Shown: positions 18,370 through 27,084 of the stretch, piece after piece
Position numbering within the stretch: position 1 is the first letter of the stretch
How the letters are laid out: each line of letters begins with the position of its first letter
DNA from: Ornithinibacillus contaminans
Lineage (GTDB): Bacteria; Bacillota; Bacilli; Bacillales; Amphibacillaceae
Assembly: GCF_001038425.2 (NCBI RefSeq)
Contig: NZ_LDPV02000046.1
Coordinates: forward strand, 123,190-187,189
Length of the DNA: 64,000 nucleotides
Direction of reading: 5' to 3'
The notes under the pieces: model-generated
Databases searched by the model: none
What the model was told of the DNA's origin: nothing
Seen by the model: the letters and a program-made list of their open reading frames with translations, nothing else
Translations under genes and position numbers: made by a program

Positions 18370-19935
18370 TTAATTTGATATTTCTTCTTTGACTTTTGTA
18401 TCAACCTTTTCCATCGATTCCTTTAATTCATAGGACAAGCCATCACGATCAGTGACTGCTAATTTGTTGGTTCCGACTAATCCTTCTAATAATTCTTTTA
18501 CATCAATTCCTGAAGAGGCTTTTAAGGTTTCTTGTAATGTTGCCATGAGATCTGTTGCGTAACCAGTCACTTTATTGGCGCCACCATCACTGCCACTACT
18601 ACCAGTATCGACAACAGTGATTTTATCGATATTACCAAGTGGACTAGCGATTTCTTTTGCATATTGTGGAAGCATTCTAATCACCATATCAAGGACTGCC
18701 GCCTGCCCGAATTGCTCAAATGCTTCAGCGATTTTTCGTTTTGCTTCAGCTTCAGCTAATCCTTTTAGACGAATGATATCTGCTTCGGATTCACCTTGTG
18801 CTCGTTGAGATTCTGCTTTGGCTAAACCGTCCACACGAACCTTTTCTGCATCTGCTTTTGCTTGTGACTCGATACGATATTGGTTTGCATCTGCAGCGGC
18901 AATTTGTTTTGCTTTTTCAGCGATTGCTGCTTGCTCAACCGCGTAACGGTCAGCATCAGCTTTTTTCTTAACCTCTGAATCATATTGTCTTTCACGACGA
19001 AGGATTTCTTTTTCTTCTAACTCAATTTGCTTTTGACGCTCAATAATTTTAATTTGCATTTCCTGCTCGGTAACTTCCTGCTGTGCACGTGCAGTTTCCA
19101 AATCGTATGCTTGGTCAGCACGGGCTTTTGCAATATCTTGCTCACGACGGTATTCAGCTGTTTTTAATTGATTTTCTTTTTCTGCTTCAGCAATTTCAGT
19201 CGCTCGTTCTAGTTCTGCTTTCTTAGCTTCTTTTGCTGCTTCTGCTTGTTTAATACGAGTCTCTTTATCTGCCACAGCTGTTGCGATATCTGCATCACGT
19301 TTTACTTGGGCAATACGAGGCTTTCCGAGGGAATCTAAATAACCATTTTTATCTCGAACGTCTTTGATCGTAAAGGAAACGATATTTAATCCCATTTTCG
19401 CCAAATCCTGTGAGGCAACACGTTGAACTTCTTGGGAGAATTTATCTCGGTTTTTATATATTTCTTCAACTGTCATGGATCCTAAAATAGAGCGGAGATG
19501 ACCTTCAAGTACTTCTTTTGCTTCATTTTCACGATCCTCTTTTGATTTTCCTAAAAACTGCTCTGCAGCTGTGGCAATTTCATTGGTAGTTCCGCCAATT
19601 TTAATGATTGCTGTACCATCAGCCATAACCGGTACACCTTGTTCTGTATAAACCTCTGGAGTGGTAACATCTAACTTACTAGAAAGTAAGCTTAGTGGTT
19701 CTGCTTGTTGAAAGACAGGAAGAACAAAGGTACCGCCACCTCGAATGATTTTGATTTTATTACCAGACTCATCCGTATGTACGGTTTTGCCTCCTAAATA
19801 GCTACCAGTTACAATTAATGCTTCATCTGGTCCTGCTGTCCTGTATTTCTTAACAAATACCGCAATAAGAGCAATGACGAGAAAGACAGCAATTGCAATG
19901 AGAATTGTAAAACCATTTACTAGTTCACTTAACAT
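18370..19935 (-). CDS. floT: Flotillin FloT (YuaG)
   Basis: FloT is a scaffold protein of functional membrane microdomains that affects fluidity, signalling complexes and protein secretion. The 521-residue protein has an N-terminal membrane-inserted hairpin (about residues 5-28), a PHB/SPFH domain (about 30-210) and a long coiled coil of Glu/Ala/Lys/Arg repeats (about 215-400), followed by a conserved MIRMLPQYAKEIASPLG segment and a Gly-rich C-terminal part. The upstream gene is the NfeD-like yuaF, as in B. subtilis. A sigma-W-like promoter precedes yuaF. The third B. subtilis gene, yuaI, is absent here. Confidence 0.96.
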   Translation of the reverse strand: MLSELVNGFTILIAIAVFLVIALIAVFVKKYRTAGPDEALIVTGSYLGGKTVHTDESGNKIKIIRGGGTFVLPVFQQAEPLSLLSSKLDVTTPEVYTEQGVPVMADGTAIIKIGGTTNEIATAAEQFLGKSKEDRENEAKEVLEGHLRSILGSMTVEEIYKNRDKFSQEVQRVASQDLAKMGLNIVSFTIKDVRDKNGYLDSLGKPRIAQVKRDADIATAVADKETRIKQAEAAKEAKKAELERATEIAEAEKENQLKTAEYRREQDIAKARADQAYDLETARAQQEVTEQEMQIKIIERQKQIELEEKEILRRERQYDSEVKKKADADRYAVEQAAIAEKAKQIAAADANQYRIESQAKADAEKVRVDGLAKAESQRAQGESEADIIRLKGLAEAEAKRKIAEAFEQFGQAAVLDMVIRMLPQYAKEIASPLGNIDKITVVDTGSSGSDGGANKVTGYATDLMATLQETLKASSGIDVKELLEGLVGTNKLAVTDRDGLSYELKESMEKVDTKVKEEISN

Positions 19936-19987
19936 TTCTTTTCCCCCTTAAAGTAAATTATTAAAATACATCTTCAGAGAAAATGTA

Positions 19988-20530
19988 TTAGTTAACCGGC
20001 ATTTCTGAATCAAGATCATATGGAATGACATATAAGACCCCTTGCTTGATTTCGAGGACTAGTACTTCAGTGCCTTCTGCGATTGAGTTGTTTTCATAAC
20101 TCGCTGCTGGTCTTGAAATCATGCCACTTTTACTATCGATAACAATTTCTCCAAAGCCATCTTTCGGAATGGGAATAATGATTTTTCCAACTCTACCCTT
20201 TAAAGATTCTTCTGTATAAACTAAGGATTCCTCAGCAGTTGATAGTGGTATTAATACAAAGAAGTTAAGTAGCACATCCAATAAGATTGCAAACGATACG
20301 GATAGGATAAGAATAAGTAAGCTGGATAGTGGTGTAATTAATTCTAAAACATATCCAGATGAGGATAGGAAAACGATAAAGGCTAATAGGAGGGTGGGAT
20401 TTAAAAAAGCGATTCCTTCACCAACCGCATCCAATATATCCCCGAAAAAGATATATAGAATGATTAAGCATCCAGAAATGATTAATACGGTTAAATAAAT
20501 TGTTTGAATTTCAACCCCAAATAGCATCAT
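19988..20530 (-). CDS. yuaF: NfeD-family membrane protein (YuaF)
   Basis: A 180-residue NfeD-like protein: three to four hydrophobic segments in the first 95 residues, then a small OB-fold domain (about 110-175) with KGRVGKIIIPIPKDGFGEI and EGTEVLVLEIKQGVLYV. YuaF of B. subtilis is of similar length and is co-transcribed with floT. It is thought to work with the flotillin in membrane stress responses. The gap to floT is 52 bases with no terminator. Confidence 0.9.
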   Translation of the reverse strand: MMLFGVEIQTIYLTVLIISGCLIILYIFFGDILDAVGEGIAFLNPTLLLAFIVFLSSSGYVLELITPLSSLLILILSVSFAILLDVLLNFFVLIPLSTAEESLVYTEESLKGRVGKIIIPIPKDGFGEIVIDSKSGMISRPAASYENNSIAEGTEVLVLEIKQGVLYVIPYDLDSEMPVN

Positions 20531-20575
20531 TCACATCATCCTAATCTGTAGATTCAAATTTCCGATTACCTGTTA

Positions 20576-20602
20576 TACGGTTCTATTGTATAGAAAGTTT
20601 CG
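20576..20602 (-). promoter_or_regulatory. Sigma-W-like (ECF) promoter of yuaF-floT
   Basis: On the minus strand CGAAAC (20597-20602) is followed by a 17-base spacer and CGTA (20576-20579). This matches the sigma-W pattern TGAAAC-N16/17-CGTA in all but one base. In B. subtilis the yuaF-yuaG operon is a known sigma-W target, which supports the reading. Confidence 0.75.
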
Positions 20603-20736
20603 AAAAATAGTAAAAAATTCGAAAAAAGGATAGAAAAAATAAAATTCGCTTGTGACAATGTAAAGAAGGTGTAAAAATAAATTTGACAAATTTGTGAACA
20701 AGATGAATAATATAAGTATAAGAAGGGGGATTTAAC

Positions 20737-20964
20737 GTGATGAAATCTTCAAAGATCTTAAGGGCAGTAAGTTTTCTTTGTGGAACGTTAATTACGATTG
20801 GAGTTATTGCATTTCTTTATGGTTTTTTTGCAAGCGGTAACAATGCGTTAATTGGTGTTGGAATCGGAACCATAATGGGAGGCGTGTTCATTTTCATCAT
20901 GGGTATTTTCTTAGTAGCAACAGAAGAAGTGGTGGAGAAGGACAAACAAAATACGATTTCTTAA
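20737..20964 (+). CDS. Small two-helix membrane protein (75 residues)
   Basis: A small membrane protein with two strongly hydrophobic segments (about residues 8-28 and 37-60) joined by a Gly/Asn-rich turn, and a charged C-terminus. I do not recognise a family. AGAAGGGGGA precedes the tandem GTG-ATG; the GTG at 20737 has slightly better spacing, but the ATG at 20740 is equally possible. TTGACA at 20683-20688 with TAATAT at 20708-20713 (19-base spacer) is a plausible promoter. It is divergent from yuaF and convergent to qoxD. Confidence 0.68.
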   Translation: MMKSSKILRAVSFLCGTLITIGVIAFLYGFFASGNNALIGVGIGTIMGGVFIFIMGIFLVATEEVVEKDKQNTIS

Positions 20965-20980
20965 GTTAATTTAAATGTAA

Positions 20981-21010
20981 AAGAAGCTCTGTCGTTTGAC
21001 AGAGCTTCTT
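20981..21010. terminator. Bidirectional terminator between small membrane gene and qoxD
   Basis: AAGAAGCTCTGTC (20981-20993) pairs perfectly with GACAGAGCTTCTT (20998-21010) around a GTTT loop. It is flanked by A-rich and T-rich sequence and so also ends the qoxABCD transcript. Confidence 0.92.
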
Positions 21011-21015
21011 TATTA

Positions 21016-21300
21016 TTACATATAACCCCAGATTAAGGTTAATAGTGTTCCAAAAATGGTAACTAGTGCGATAGCAACACCATAGTAAATGTTTGTATAG
21101 ATAGCTTTTTTGTCATCTGTTTCCCCAGCATGCATGAAGAATACGAGCTGTAGAGTTGCTTGCGCAAAAGCGGTTACTAATAATACTGTCAAACCAACTT
21201 CAAATGACATATCCGTGAAGTAAACTGTAAGTGCTACTGCAGTAAGGATTAGTGAGAAAATAAATCCCATTACTTGTTTTACTGGAAATAACTCTTTCAT
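21016..21300 (-). CDS. qoxD: Cytochrome aa3 quinol oxidase subunit IV QoxD
   Basis: The small fourth subunit of the heme-copper menaquinol oxidase. The 94-residue protein has three hydrophobic segments and the QLVFFMHAGE motif of the CtaF/QoxD family. It is shorter than B. subtilis QoxD at the N-terminus but looks complete. The start lies directly behind qoxC, and the bidirectional terminator follows. Confidence 0.93.
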   Translation of the reverse strand: MKELFPVKQVMGFIFSLILTAVALTVYFTDMSFEVGLTVLLVTAFAQATLQLVFFMHAGETDDKKAIYTNIYYGVAIALVTIFGTLLTLIWGYM

Positions 21301-21302
21301 GT

Positions 21303-21899
21303 TTACATCATTCCTTTCAAATAGATGAAGCTGAAGATGAAGATCCAGACTACATCTAGAAAATGCCAGTAAAGCGAGAAAATAAAGGATTTATTCGTTG
21401 TTTCAGGAGTAAATCCTCGTTTTTTGATTTGGATTAAAATGAATAATCCCCAGAATAACCCAAAGGTTACGTGAGCTCCATGTGTTCCTAGGGTTGTTAA
21501 TAATATCCCTGTAAATGCACTTGTCTGAAGGGTTGCACCTTCATGATAGTAGTGCATAAACTCATATACTTCGGTACTAATAAAGGCTAGGCCTAATACT
21601 AATGTGATTGCTAAAAATGCGATGGTTGCTTTTTTATGCTTTATACGCATTGCGTGAGTAGCAAGACCAATCGTGAAACTACTTGTTAACAAAATAATGG
21701 TTTCAATTAACACTGGTGTTATTTCAAATAGTTCCTCACCAGAAGGGCCATTACCGACCCCGTTTTCTAGTGTGAAGAACGATGCAAATAATGTACCAAA
21801 CAACATAATCTCTGCACCTAGGAAAATCCAGAAGCCAAGAATATTCATCTGATTTTGGTGGGTGCCATACTCAAGAGGTTGCGAGTGATCTATTTTCAT
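21303..21899 (-). CDS. qoxC: Cytochrome aa3 quinol oxidase subunit III QoxC
   Basis: Subunit III of the menaquinol oxidase, 198 residues, with five membrane segments. The conserved stretches FWIFLGAEIMLFGTLF, LGTHGAHVTFGLFW and the terminal WHFLDVVWIFIF are present. Its ATG overlaps the qoxB stop by four bases (ATGA), so the subunits are translationally coupled. Confidence 0.95.
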   Translation of the reverse strand: MKIDHSQPLEYGTHQNQMNILGFWIFLGAEIMLFGTLFASFFTLENGVGNGPSGEELFEITPVLIETIILLTSSFTIGLATHAMRIKHKKATIAFLAITLVLGLAFISTEVYEFMHYYHEGATLQTSAFTGILLTTLGTHGAHVTFGLFWGLFILIQIKKRGFTPETTNKSFIFSLYWHFLDVVWIFIFSFIYLKGMM

Positions 21900-23845
21900 T
21901 TGTTTGCACCTCCAAATTTATTTTCTGTTTCATTTATTTCATCTTCTTCTATATGGCGACCGTGGTCGATCTCAAACGTACGATATGCCATACATCCGAG
22001 AATCCCAATTAGCGCGATAACAACACCAATCCAAATACTGAAGACAAAAGAGAAACCTAATACAAAGAATAATCCTGCCATGATAATCGGTATGCCACTA
22101 TTATTTGGCATATGAATTCTCTTGATTTTTCCTTTGAATAGTTGATGTCCATGTTCCTTTGAATCCCAGAATGCTTCAGAAGAATTTACTTCTGGTATAA
22201 TAGCAAAATTATATTCTGGAACTGGGTTGTGTGTTGCCCATTCTAGTGAACGTGCATTCCAAGGATCTTGCCCAACATTTCTTGGTGCATGACGGAAGCT
22301 GTAATACACATTGTATACAATTAGCGCAAAAGCAACTGCCATTAATCCTGCACCGAAGAAGGAAAGCATACTTAACGGACCAAATCCAGCTTCTTCAGAG
22401 TACGTGTACATACGACGTGCTTGCCCGTCTAAGCCTGTAATATACATTGGGAAGAATGCAAAACAGAATCCAATTGATAAGAACCAGAATGCCCATTTAC
22501 CAATTCGTTCGCTTAGCATAAAGCCGAACATTTTTGGCCACCAGTAAGTTAATCCCGCAAGCATTGCAAAGACAACCCCCGGAATAATAACGTTATGGAA
22601 ATGCGCTACTAAGAACATCGTATTATGGTATTGGTAGTCAGCGCTTGCCATAGCAAGCATAACCCCAGTTACACCACCAATGGTAAATAATGGTATAAAG
22701 CCCATTGAATACAGCATTGGAACGGTAAAACGAATTTTTCCTTTCCACATCGTCAGTAGCCAGTTAAAAATCTTAATACCAGTTGGAACGGCAATCGCCA
22801 TAGTGGTAATGGAGAATATACCATTTACTAAAGCGCCATGTCCCATTGTAAAGAAGTGGTGTACCCACACTAAGAACGATAGGAAGGAAATAATAACCAT
22901 TGATCCAACCATAGATTTATAACCGTATAAATTACGTTGCGAGAATGTGGAGATAATCTCACTATAAATACCGAACGCAGGGAGAATTAAGATATATACT
23001 TCAGGATGTCCCCAAACCCAGAATAGGTTTGCCCAAAGCATATCCATTCCACCATTTGTGCTTGTAAAGAAATTTGTACCAAGCTGGCGGTCAAATGTAC
23101 CCATTAATAAGGCAATGGTTAATACAGGGAAAGCAAATACAATAATAACGTTTGTTACTAATGCTGACCATGTAAACATAGGCATTTTCATTAATTTCAT
23201 ACCTGGTGCGCGCATTTTAAGAATGGTAACAATAAAGTTGATACCAGTCATTAATGTTCCGATACCAGAAATTTGTAGGGACCACATGTAATAGTTCACA
23301 CCAACGGATTGACTATAATCCGTTCCAGCTAGTGGGAAGTAGTTGGTCCACCCAGCATCAGGAGATCCTCCGATAACAAATGAAATGTTAAATAGCATTG
23401 CTCCTGCGAAATATAACCAAAAACTAATGGCGTTTAAACGCGGGAATGCAACATCTCGTGCACCTATCTGTAGTGGTACGACAAAGTTCATTAATCCAAT
23501 AACAAAGGCCATTGCCATAAAGAAAATCATGACAACACCATGTGTTGTAAATACCTCATTATAGTGTTGTGCATCTAAAAATGTGTTGTCAGGTACAGCA
23601 GTTTGTAGACGCATCATGATGGCATCTGCTCCACCACGGAAAAGCATGAGTAAAGCTGATATTAAATACATCATACCAATACGTTTGTGGTCAACTGTAG
23701 TTAACCATTCACGCCATAGATAACCCCATTTTTTAAAGTACGTAATCCCAATGATGATGGCAATAACGGTAAGTCCGATTGCAACCATCGATCCATAGAT
23801 TAATGGACTAGGATGGGGGATGGCAAACCGATCAAAAAATTCCAT
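21896..23845 (-). CDS. qoxB: Cytochrome aa3 quinol oxidase subunit I QoxB
   Basis: The catalytic subunit, which carries the low-spin heme and the heme-copper centre and pumps protons. At 649 residues it equals the B. subtilis homologue in length. The low-spin heme His is in FTTHGVVMIFF. The CuB ligands appear in WGHPEVYILILP (with the cross-linked Tyr) and VHHFF. VAHFHNVI carries the high-spin and low-spin heme histidines. About 14 membrane segments are visible. The start follows GAAAGGAGA. It is the second gene of qoxABCD. Confidence 0.97.
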   Translation of the reverse strand: MEFFDRFAIPHPSPLIYGSMVAIGLTVIAIIIGITYFKKWGYLWREWLTTVDHKRIGMMYLISALLMLFRGGADAIMMRLQTAVPDNTFLDAQHYNEVFTTHGVVMIFFMAMAFVIGLMNFVVPLQIGARDVAFPRLNAISFWLYFAGAMLFNISFVIGGSPDAGWTNYFPLAGTDYSQSVGVNYYMWSLQISGIGTLMTGINFIVTILKMRAPGMKLMKMPMFTWSALVTNVIIVFAFPVLTIALLMGTFDRQLGTNFFTSTNGGMDMLWANLFWVWGHPEVYILILPAFGIYSEIISTFSQRNLYGYKSMVGSMVIISFLSFLVWVHHFFTMGHGALVNGIFSITTMAIAVPTGIKIFNWLLTMWKGKIRFTVPMLYSMGFIPLFTIGGVTGVMLAMASADYQYHNTMFLVAHFHNVIIPGVVFAMLAGLTYWWPKMFGFMLSERIGKWAFWFLSIGFCFAFFPMYITGLDGQARRMYTYSEEAGFGPLSMLSFFGAGLMAVAFALIVYNVYYSFRHAPRNVGQDPWNARSLEWATHNPVPEYNFAIIPEVNSSEAFWDSKEHGHQLFKGKIKRIHMPNNSGIPIIMAGLFFVLGFSFVFSIWIGVVIALIGILGCMAYRTFEIDHGRHIEEDEINETENKFGGANK

Positions 23846-23911
23846 TTTTGTTTCTCCTTTCGAGAATATAAGCTATTCTTTCTTGTTGTAAAATATCCGT
23901 TCTGTTATTCT

Positions 23912-24889
23912 TTAGTGATTTGAATCATGATTTTCATGTTCACTGTGATCAGTGTGTTCGTCATGATTCTCGTGTTCACTATGATCACTGTGTTCGTCGT
24001 GATTCATATGTTCATGGTTTTCGTTATCTTCTTCATCTGAAGAACCATGATGATGGCCTGCATTTTCTCCTTCAGGAGCAGGTGCGAATTCTAAGTGTGT
24101 TCCAGTAAATGTCATTTGACCAAGATGTCCAGGCTCTAGTAATGTATCGTATTTCTCTTCTGTAAGTGGTTCTGCAGTATTGTGAATCTCGTCTATCCAT
24201 TTATCAAACTCATCTGGAGATAATGCTGTTGCATTGAAAGTATTTTCAGCAAATCCTTCTCCACTAAAGTTTGCATTTCGACCCATATAATCACCAGGCG
24301 TTTCTGCAACAAGATTTATCTTGGTTACCATGTCTGCCATAGCGTATTTTTGACCAGCAAGCTGTGGAATCCAGAAGCTAGTAATTGGTCCGTACGAATA
24401 AAGTCTAAATTCAACCGGACGATTTGTTGGTAAAATTACATAGTTAAGTGTTTCAATATCTTGTTCTGGATAACTAAAATGCCATTTCCAATTTGATGAT
24501 GCAGCATAAATGACAAGTGGTTCTTGATTTTCATATCCTTCTGGTACCGATTCAACCTCATATGTTGATTTAACCGATACAATAGATAAGAAAATAACAA
24601 TTAAAACTGGAATACCAATGATGATGGACTCAATAATTGGATTTCCCTCAATGTGCGGTGGCTTATAGTCATCCGCTTGTTTTGAAGCTCGATATTTAAT
24701 AAGAATTATAATAAGTATAGTGATTACAACAATCACAATTAGTGCCATGGTGAAAATAGATAACCATATAACATTTGCTGTTGTCTCTGCTTGTGGACCT
24801 TTTGGATTTAAAACTAATAGTGGTTCACAACCAGAAAGAATTGTAGTAATCAAAATAGCAACTGTAATGAATGCCAATTTGAATTTCAT
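23912..24889 (-). CDS. qoxA: Cytochrome aa3 quinol oxidase subunit II QoxA with His-rich tail
   Basis: Subunit II, a lipoprotein-like protein with an N-terminal signal (LSGC lipobox), two membrane segments and an outward cupredoxin domain without the CuA cysteines, as expected for a quinol oxidase. The segment SNWKWHFSYPEQDIETLNY and WIPQLAGQKYAM are typical. GGGAGA fixes the ATG at 24889, giving 325 residues; an in-frame upstream codon would hide the signal peptide. Residues of about 279-325 are an unusual tail with 15 His in 47 positions plus many Asp and Glu, including two tandem 12-residue units beginning HDEHS and HDEHT. A metal-binding role is inference. Confidence 0.95.
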   Translation of the reverse strand: MKFKLAFITVAILITTILSGCEPLLVLNPKGPQAETTANVIWLSIFTMALIVIVVITILIIILIKYRASKQADDYKPPHIEGNPIIESIIIGIPVLIVIFLSIVSVKSTYEVESVPEGYENQEPLVIYAASSNWKWHFSYPEQDIETLNYVILPTNRPVEFRLYSYGPITSFWIPQLAGQKYAMADMVTKINLVAETPGDYMGRNANFSGEGFAENTFNATALSPDEFDKWIDEIHNTAEPLTEEKYDTLLEPGHLGQMTFTGTHLEFAPAPEGENAGHHHGSSDEEDNENHEHMNHDEHSDHSEHENHDEHTDHSEHENHDSNH

Positions 24890-24944
24890 GTTCGTTCTCC
24901 CTTCATTAGGATTATTCCGTATTGTTGGACAAATTGTACTTTTT

Positions 24945-25017
24945 TTCACAAAGTGCTGCTACCATATATTATTACGGTAAGTAGATTATTACAATAGATT
25001 GAGAAATGCTTCACAAA
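24945..25017 (-). promoter_or_regulatory. qoxABCD promoter with flanking TTTGTGAA boxes
   Basis: On the minus strand TTGTAA (24989-24994) and TAATAT (24966-24971) have a 17-base spacer. TTTGTGAA occurs at 25010-25017, upstream of the -35, and again at 24945-24952, near the likely transcript start. The motif matches the reported ResD box TTTGTGAAT in B. subtilis; Rex half-sites look similar. The regulator is therefore uncertain. Confidence 0.5.
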
Positions 25018-25125
25018 ATGTTCAAGAAGATTTGTCTTTTTAGTGGAGACTGAGGAAAATATTGGTTATTGAGGGATTATTCGAGAAATTATGATGTGGA
25101 TAATTTAAATAGGAACAACACAAAA

Positions 25126-25281
25126 AAGAGCATTGCTTTTTAAGCGAATGCTCTTCAACTAGTTGATTACCGTTTTTGGCCCACCTCATGGCCTATATCT
25201 TAGAAGAAATATAGGAATTTTTCTTACTTTGCTGTATCTGGTGTTCTAGCTTAACTACCTGGGACGGGGATAGACCCCGTC
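25126..25281. other. Hairpin-rich intergenic segment upstream of qoxA
   Basis: This gene-free stretch holds several foldable elements. AAGAGCATTGCTT/AAGCGAATGCTCTT (25126-25155) is a terminator-like stem with one bulge. GGCC repeats and CTATAT/ATATAG lie near 25178-25214. GACGGGG/CCCCGTC (25263-25281) is a 7-bp stem with a five-base loop followed by TTATTG. I see no ORF with a ribosome binding site. It could be the remnant of a gene, a small RNA or simply terminators. Confidence 0.4.
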
Positions 25282-25327
25282 TTATTGTAGTTGCATTTAG
25301 GTGGAAAATGAGTAAATGCAAATTAAA

Positions 25328-25462
25328 TTATAGCCAAGCAGCACCTACGATGATTAGAAGGATAAATAATACGACAATCAACGCAAAGCCATTGCCGTAT
25401 CCTCCACCTCCGCCGTAGCCGTAACCACCGTAACCACCACAGCCGCCGTATCCGAATGACAT
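25328..25462 (-). CDS. YjcZ-family sporulation peptide (44 residues)
   Basis: A 44-residue protein with a Gly/Tyr-rich head ([10 protein letters not shown] and similar) followed by one hydrophobic segment ([15 protein letters not shown]) and a short AAWL end. This is the layout of the YjcZ/YjcM-type sporulation proteins found in many spore formers. A strong AGGAGG precedes the ATG at 25462. The gene is isolated, about 220 bases downstream of the DUF2268 gene on the same strand. Function in the spore is unknown in the family. Confidence 0.88.
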   Translation of the reverse strand: MSFGYGGCGGYGGYGYGGGGGYGNGFALIVVLFILLIIVGAAWL

Positions 25463-25683
25463 TCTACATCCCTCCTAACTTGTAAAAATCAATTTCATAA
25501 CGCTAAAGAAGAGCTATATTTATTTGGATCTAGGGTAGTGTAATGAGGACCTCTAATTGGAAACGTTGAGGCGATAGCTCTCCTTATCAAAACACCAACA
25601 ACCAGTGTTTGTTATTACTATATGAATGAAGTTGGGATTTGATAGGGATAGATACCCAGTTTAATAGGAAACTGTTTAAATGC

Positions 25684-26466
25684 CTACGTATTTAATTGGG
25701 CAATTTTTTCAGCGGGGAGGGTTAATAAATCCAGGCTGTTAACCCCATTTTCTTGTACGTAGCGATTAACTAAGTAATACCCAACAGCGTATCCAGCCAT
25801 TTTAGGATACAGGTTCTTTCCGTATAATATTGCGTTAGCTTTCGAAGAAGTCTTCGGTAGTTCTTTATTTGGTTGGATGATTTTTTCCCAAATGGATTCT
25901 AGTTCTTGCTTTGAATAGTATCCCGTGTATGGAGCTAAATAGTCAGGTCCAAAACGTTCTTGCACAGCGTTTTCTGCTAAACCTTCTAATATAACGACAT
26001 CTAGTAAGTGATATTTTCGTTCGCTTTTTGGAGCATGCAGGAGTCGACAACAGTGATTATATTCATGCGTAAATAGTGCTTTTAGTTCTTGCTCGGAATT
26101 CTCCTGTGAAATAAATAAAAATAGCTTATCGATAAAAGCGAGCCCAGACTTCCCGTTGTAATGCTGGGATATTTTTCTGTCGTTGGTGTTGGATGGAAAG
26201 ATAAAGATGGATACATTGCGCCCGTTCCATTTTTGTTTTAAAAGCTGCTCCTCTTTTTTTATGATTTCCCACACCTTACGTTCTCGCAACTGCCTCAGCA
26301 AATCTTCTTTTTTTAGGGAAGGCTTTTTGTACATGCCATGATAGGTAAGGAGGGAGGCAATTTCTTCTGGGGTTGAGTGGGTAAAGTAACGGGTTAATTT
26401 CTTAAACATCTGTTCAGGGGAATGATACGCTTTCTCTAGCCATTGATCGGTCGGATGTACTACCAT
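25684..26466 (-). CDS. DUF2268 putative Zn-dependent protease (YjaZ-like)
   Basis: A 260-residue cytoplasmic protein of the DUF2268 family. The HExxH-type motif is HEYNH at about residue 144 (THEYNHCCRL), and a conserved EGLAENAVQ lies about 30 residues later and could supply a third metal ligand. B. subtilis YjaZ belongs to the same family. No signal peptide is present. The substrate is unknown. The start follows AGGAGGCG. It sits downstream of an Hsp20 gene but is separated from it by a terminator. Confidence 0.82.
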   Translation of the reverse strand: MVVHPTDQWLEKAYHSPEQMFKKLTRYFTHSTPEEIASLLTYHGMYKKPSLKKEDLLRQLRERKVWEIIKKEEQLLKQKWNGRNVSIFIFPSNTNDRKISQHYNGKSGLAFIDKLFLFISQENSEQELKALFTHEYNHCCRLLHAPKSERKYHLLDVVILEGLAENAVQERFGPDYLAPYTGYYSKQELESIWEKIIQPNKELPKTSSKANAILYGKNLYPKMAGYAVGYYLVNRYVQENGVNSLDLLTLPAEKIAQLNT

Positions 26467-26501
26467 TTTACGCCTCCTGAATTACTAGTATATATGTATG
26501 G

Positions 26502-26537
26502 AAAAGGATTCGACTAGATATGTTGCCGAATCCTTTT
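26502..26537. terminator. Terminator between hsp20 and DUF2268 gene
   Basis: AAAAGGATTCG (26502-26512) pairs perfectly with CGAATCCTTTT (26527-26537) over a 14-base loop. It lies ten bases after the Hsp20 stop codon on the minus strand. Confidence 0.85.
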
Positions 26538-26546
26538 TATAAAGCG

Positions 26547-27005
26547 TTAGGAATCTTCAATTTCGATAAACGATCTAGTGCTATTTTGCTTAGGGATGGT
26601 AATGTATAAAGTGTTTTGACGATACGACGCCTTTGTTTCTTGCTTTGGTATCTCAAAAGGGAGGGTGATGAAACGCTCTTTTCTGTTAAAAAATTGCTTC
26701 CTGTGGCGATAATTGGTTTCAGTATTTTTTTCATCAATGATTTCATTTTCCTCTAGACCAATACGCAAACGATTTCCAATTACTTCAATTTGGACTTGAT
26801 CCCTATCATATCCAGCTATGTCTGCTTCAATAATAAAATGTGTATTATTTTCCTTTACATCAACCCAGAATGGATTTAGGTGAAATTGTTCGTTCATTTG
26901 CTTAAAGGAATGATGAAAAAAGGAATCCATTTGTTTCATGAAATCATGAAGTGGGGTCATATCAATATCAAATCGATTAGGAAGCCTGTTTTTCCTTGAA
27001 CTCAT
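26547..27005 (-). CDS. Hsp20/alpha-crystallin-family protein
   Basis: A 152-residue small heat-shock-like protein. The alpha-crystallin domain covers about residues 50-140, with FIIEADIAGYDRDQVQIEV and the family end pattern of KASYRQNTLYITIPK. The N-terminus is rich in Phe, Met and His (FMKQMDSFFHHSF). Some Bacillus members, such as CotM and CotP, are spore coat proteins, and others are chaperones; I cannot decide which this is. A heat-shock operator was not seen upstream. Confidence 0.85.
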   Translation of the reverse strand: MSSRKNRLPNRFDIDMTPLHDFMKQMDSFFHHSFKQMNEQFHLNPFWVDVKENNTHFIIEADIAGYDRDQVQIEVIGNRLRIGLEENEIIDEKNTETNYRHRKQFFNRKERFITLPFEIPKQETKASYRQNTLYITIPKQNSTRSFIEIEDS

Positions 27006-27084
27006 AAGTGCTCACTCCTATATGGCTATCGGTCATTAACAGAGTATGCAGATTTCGGAAAAAAGTAGTGGGCGATGATGGAAA

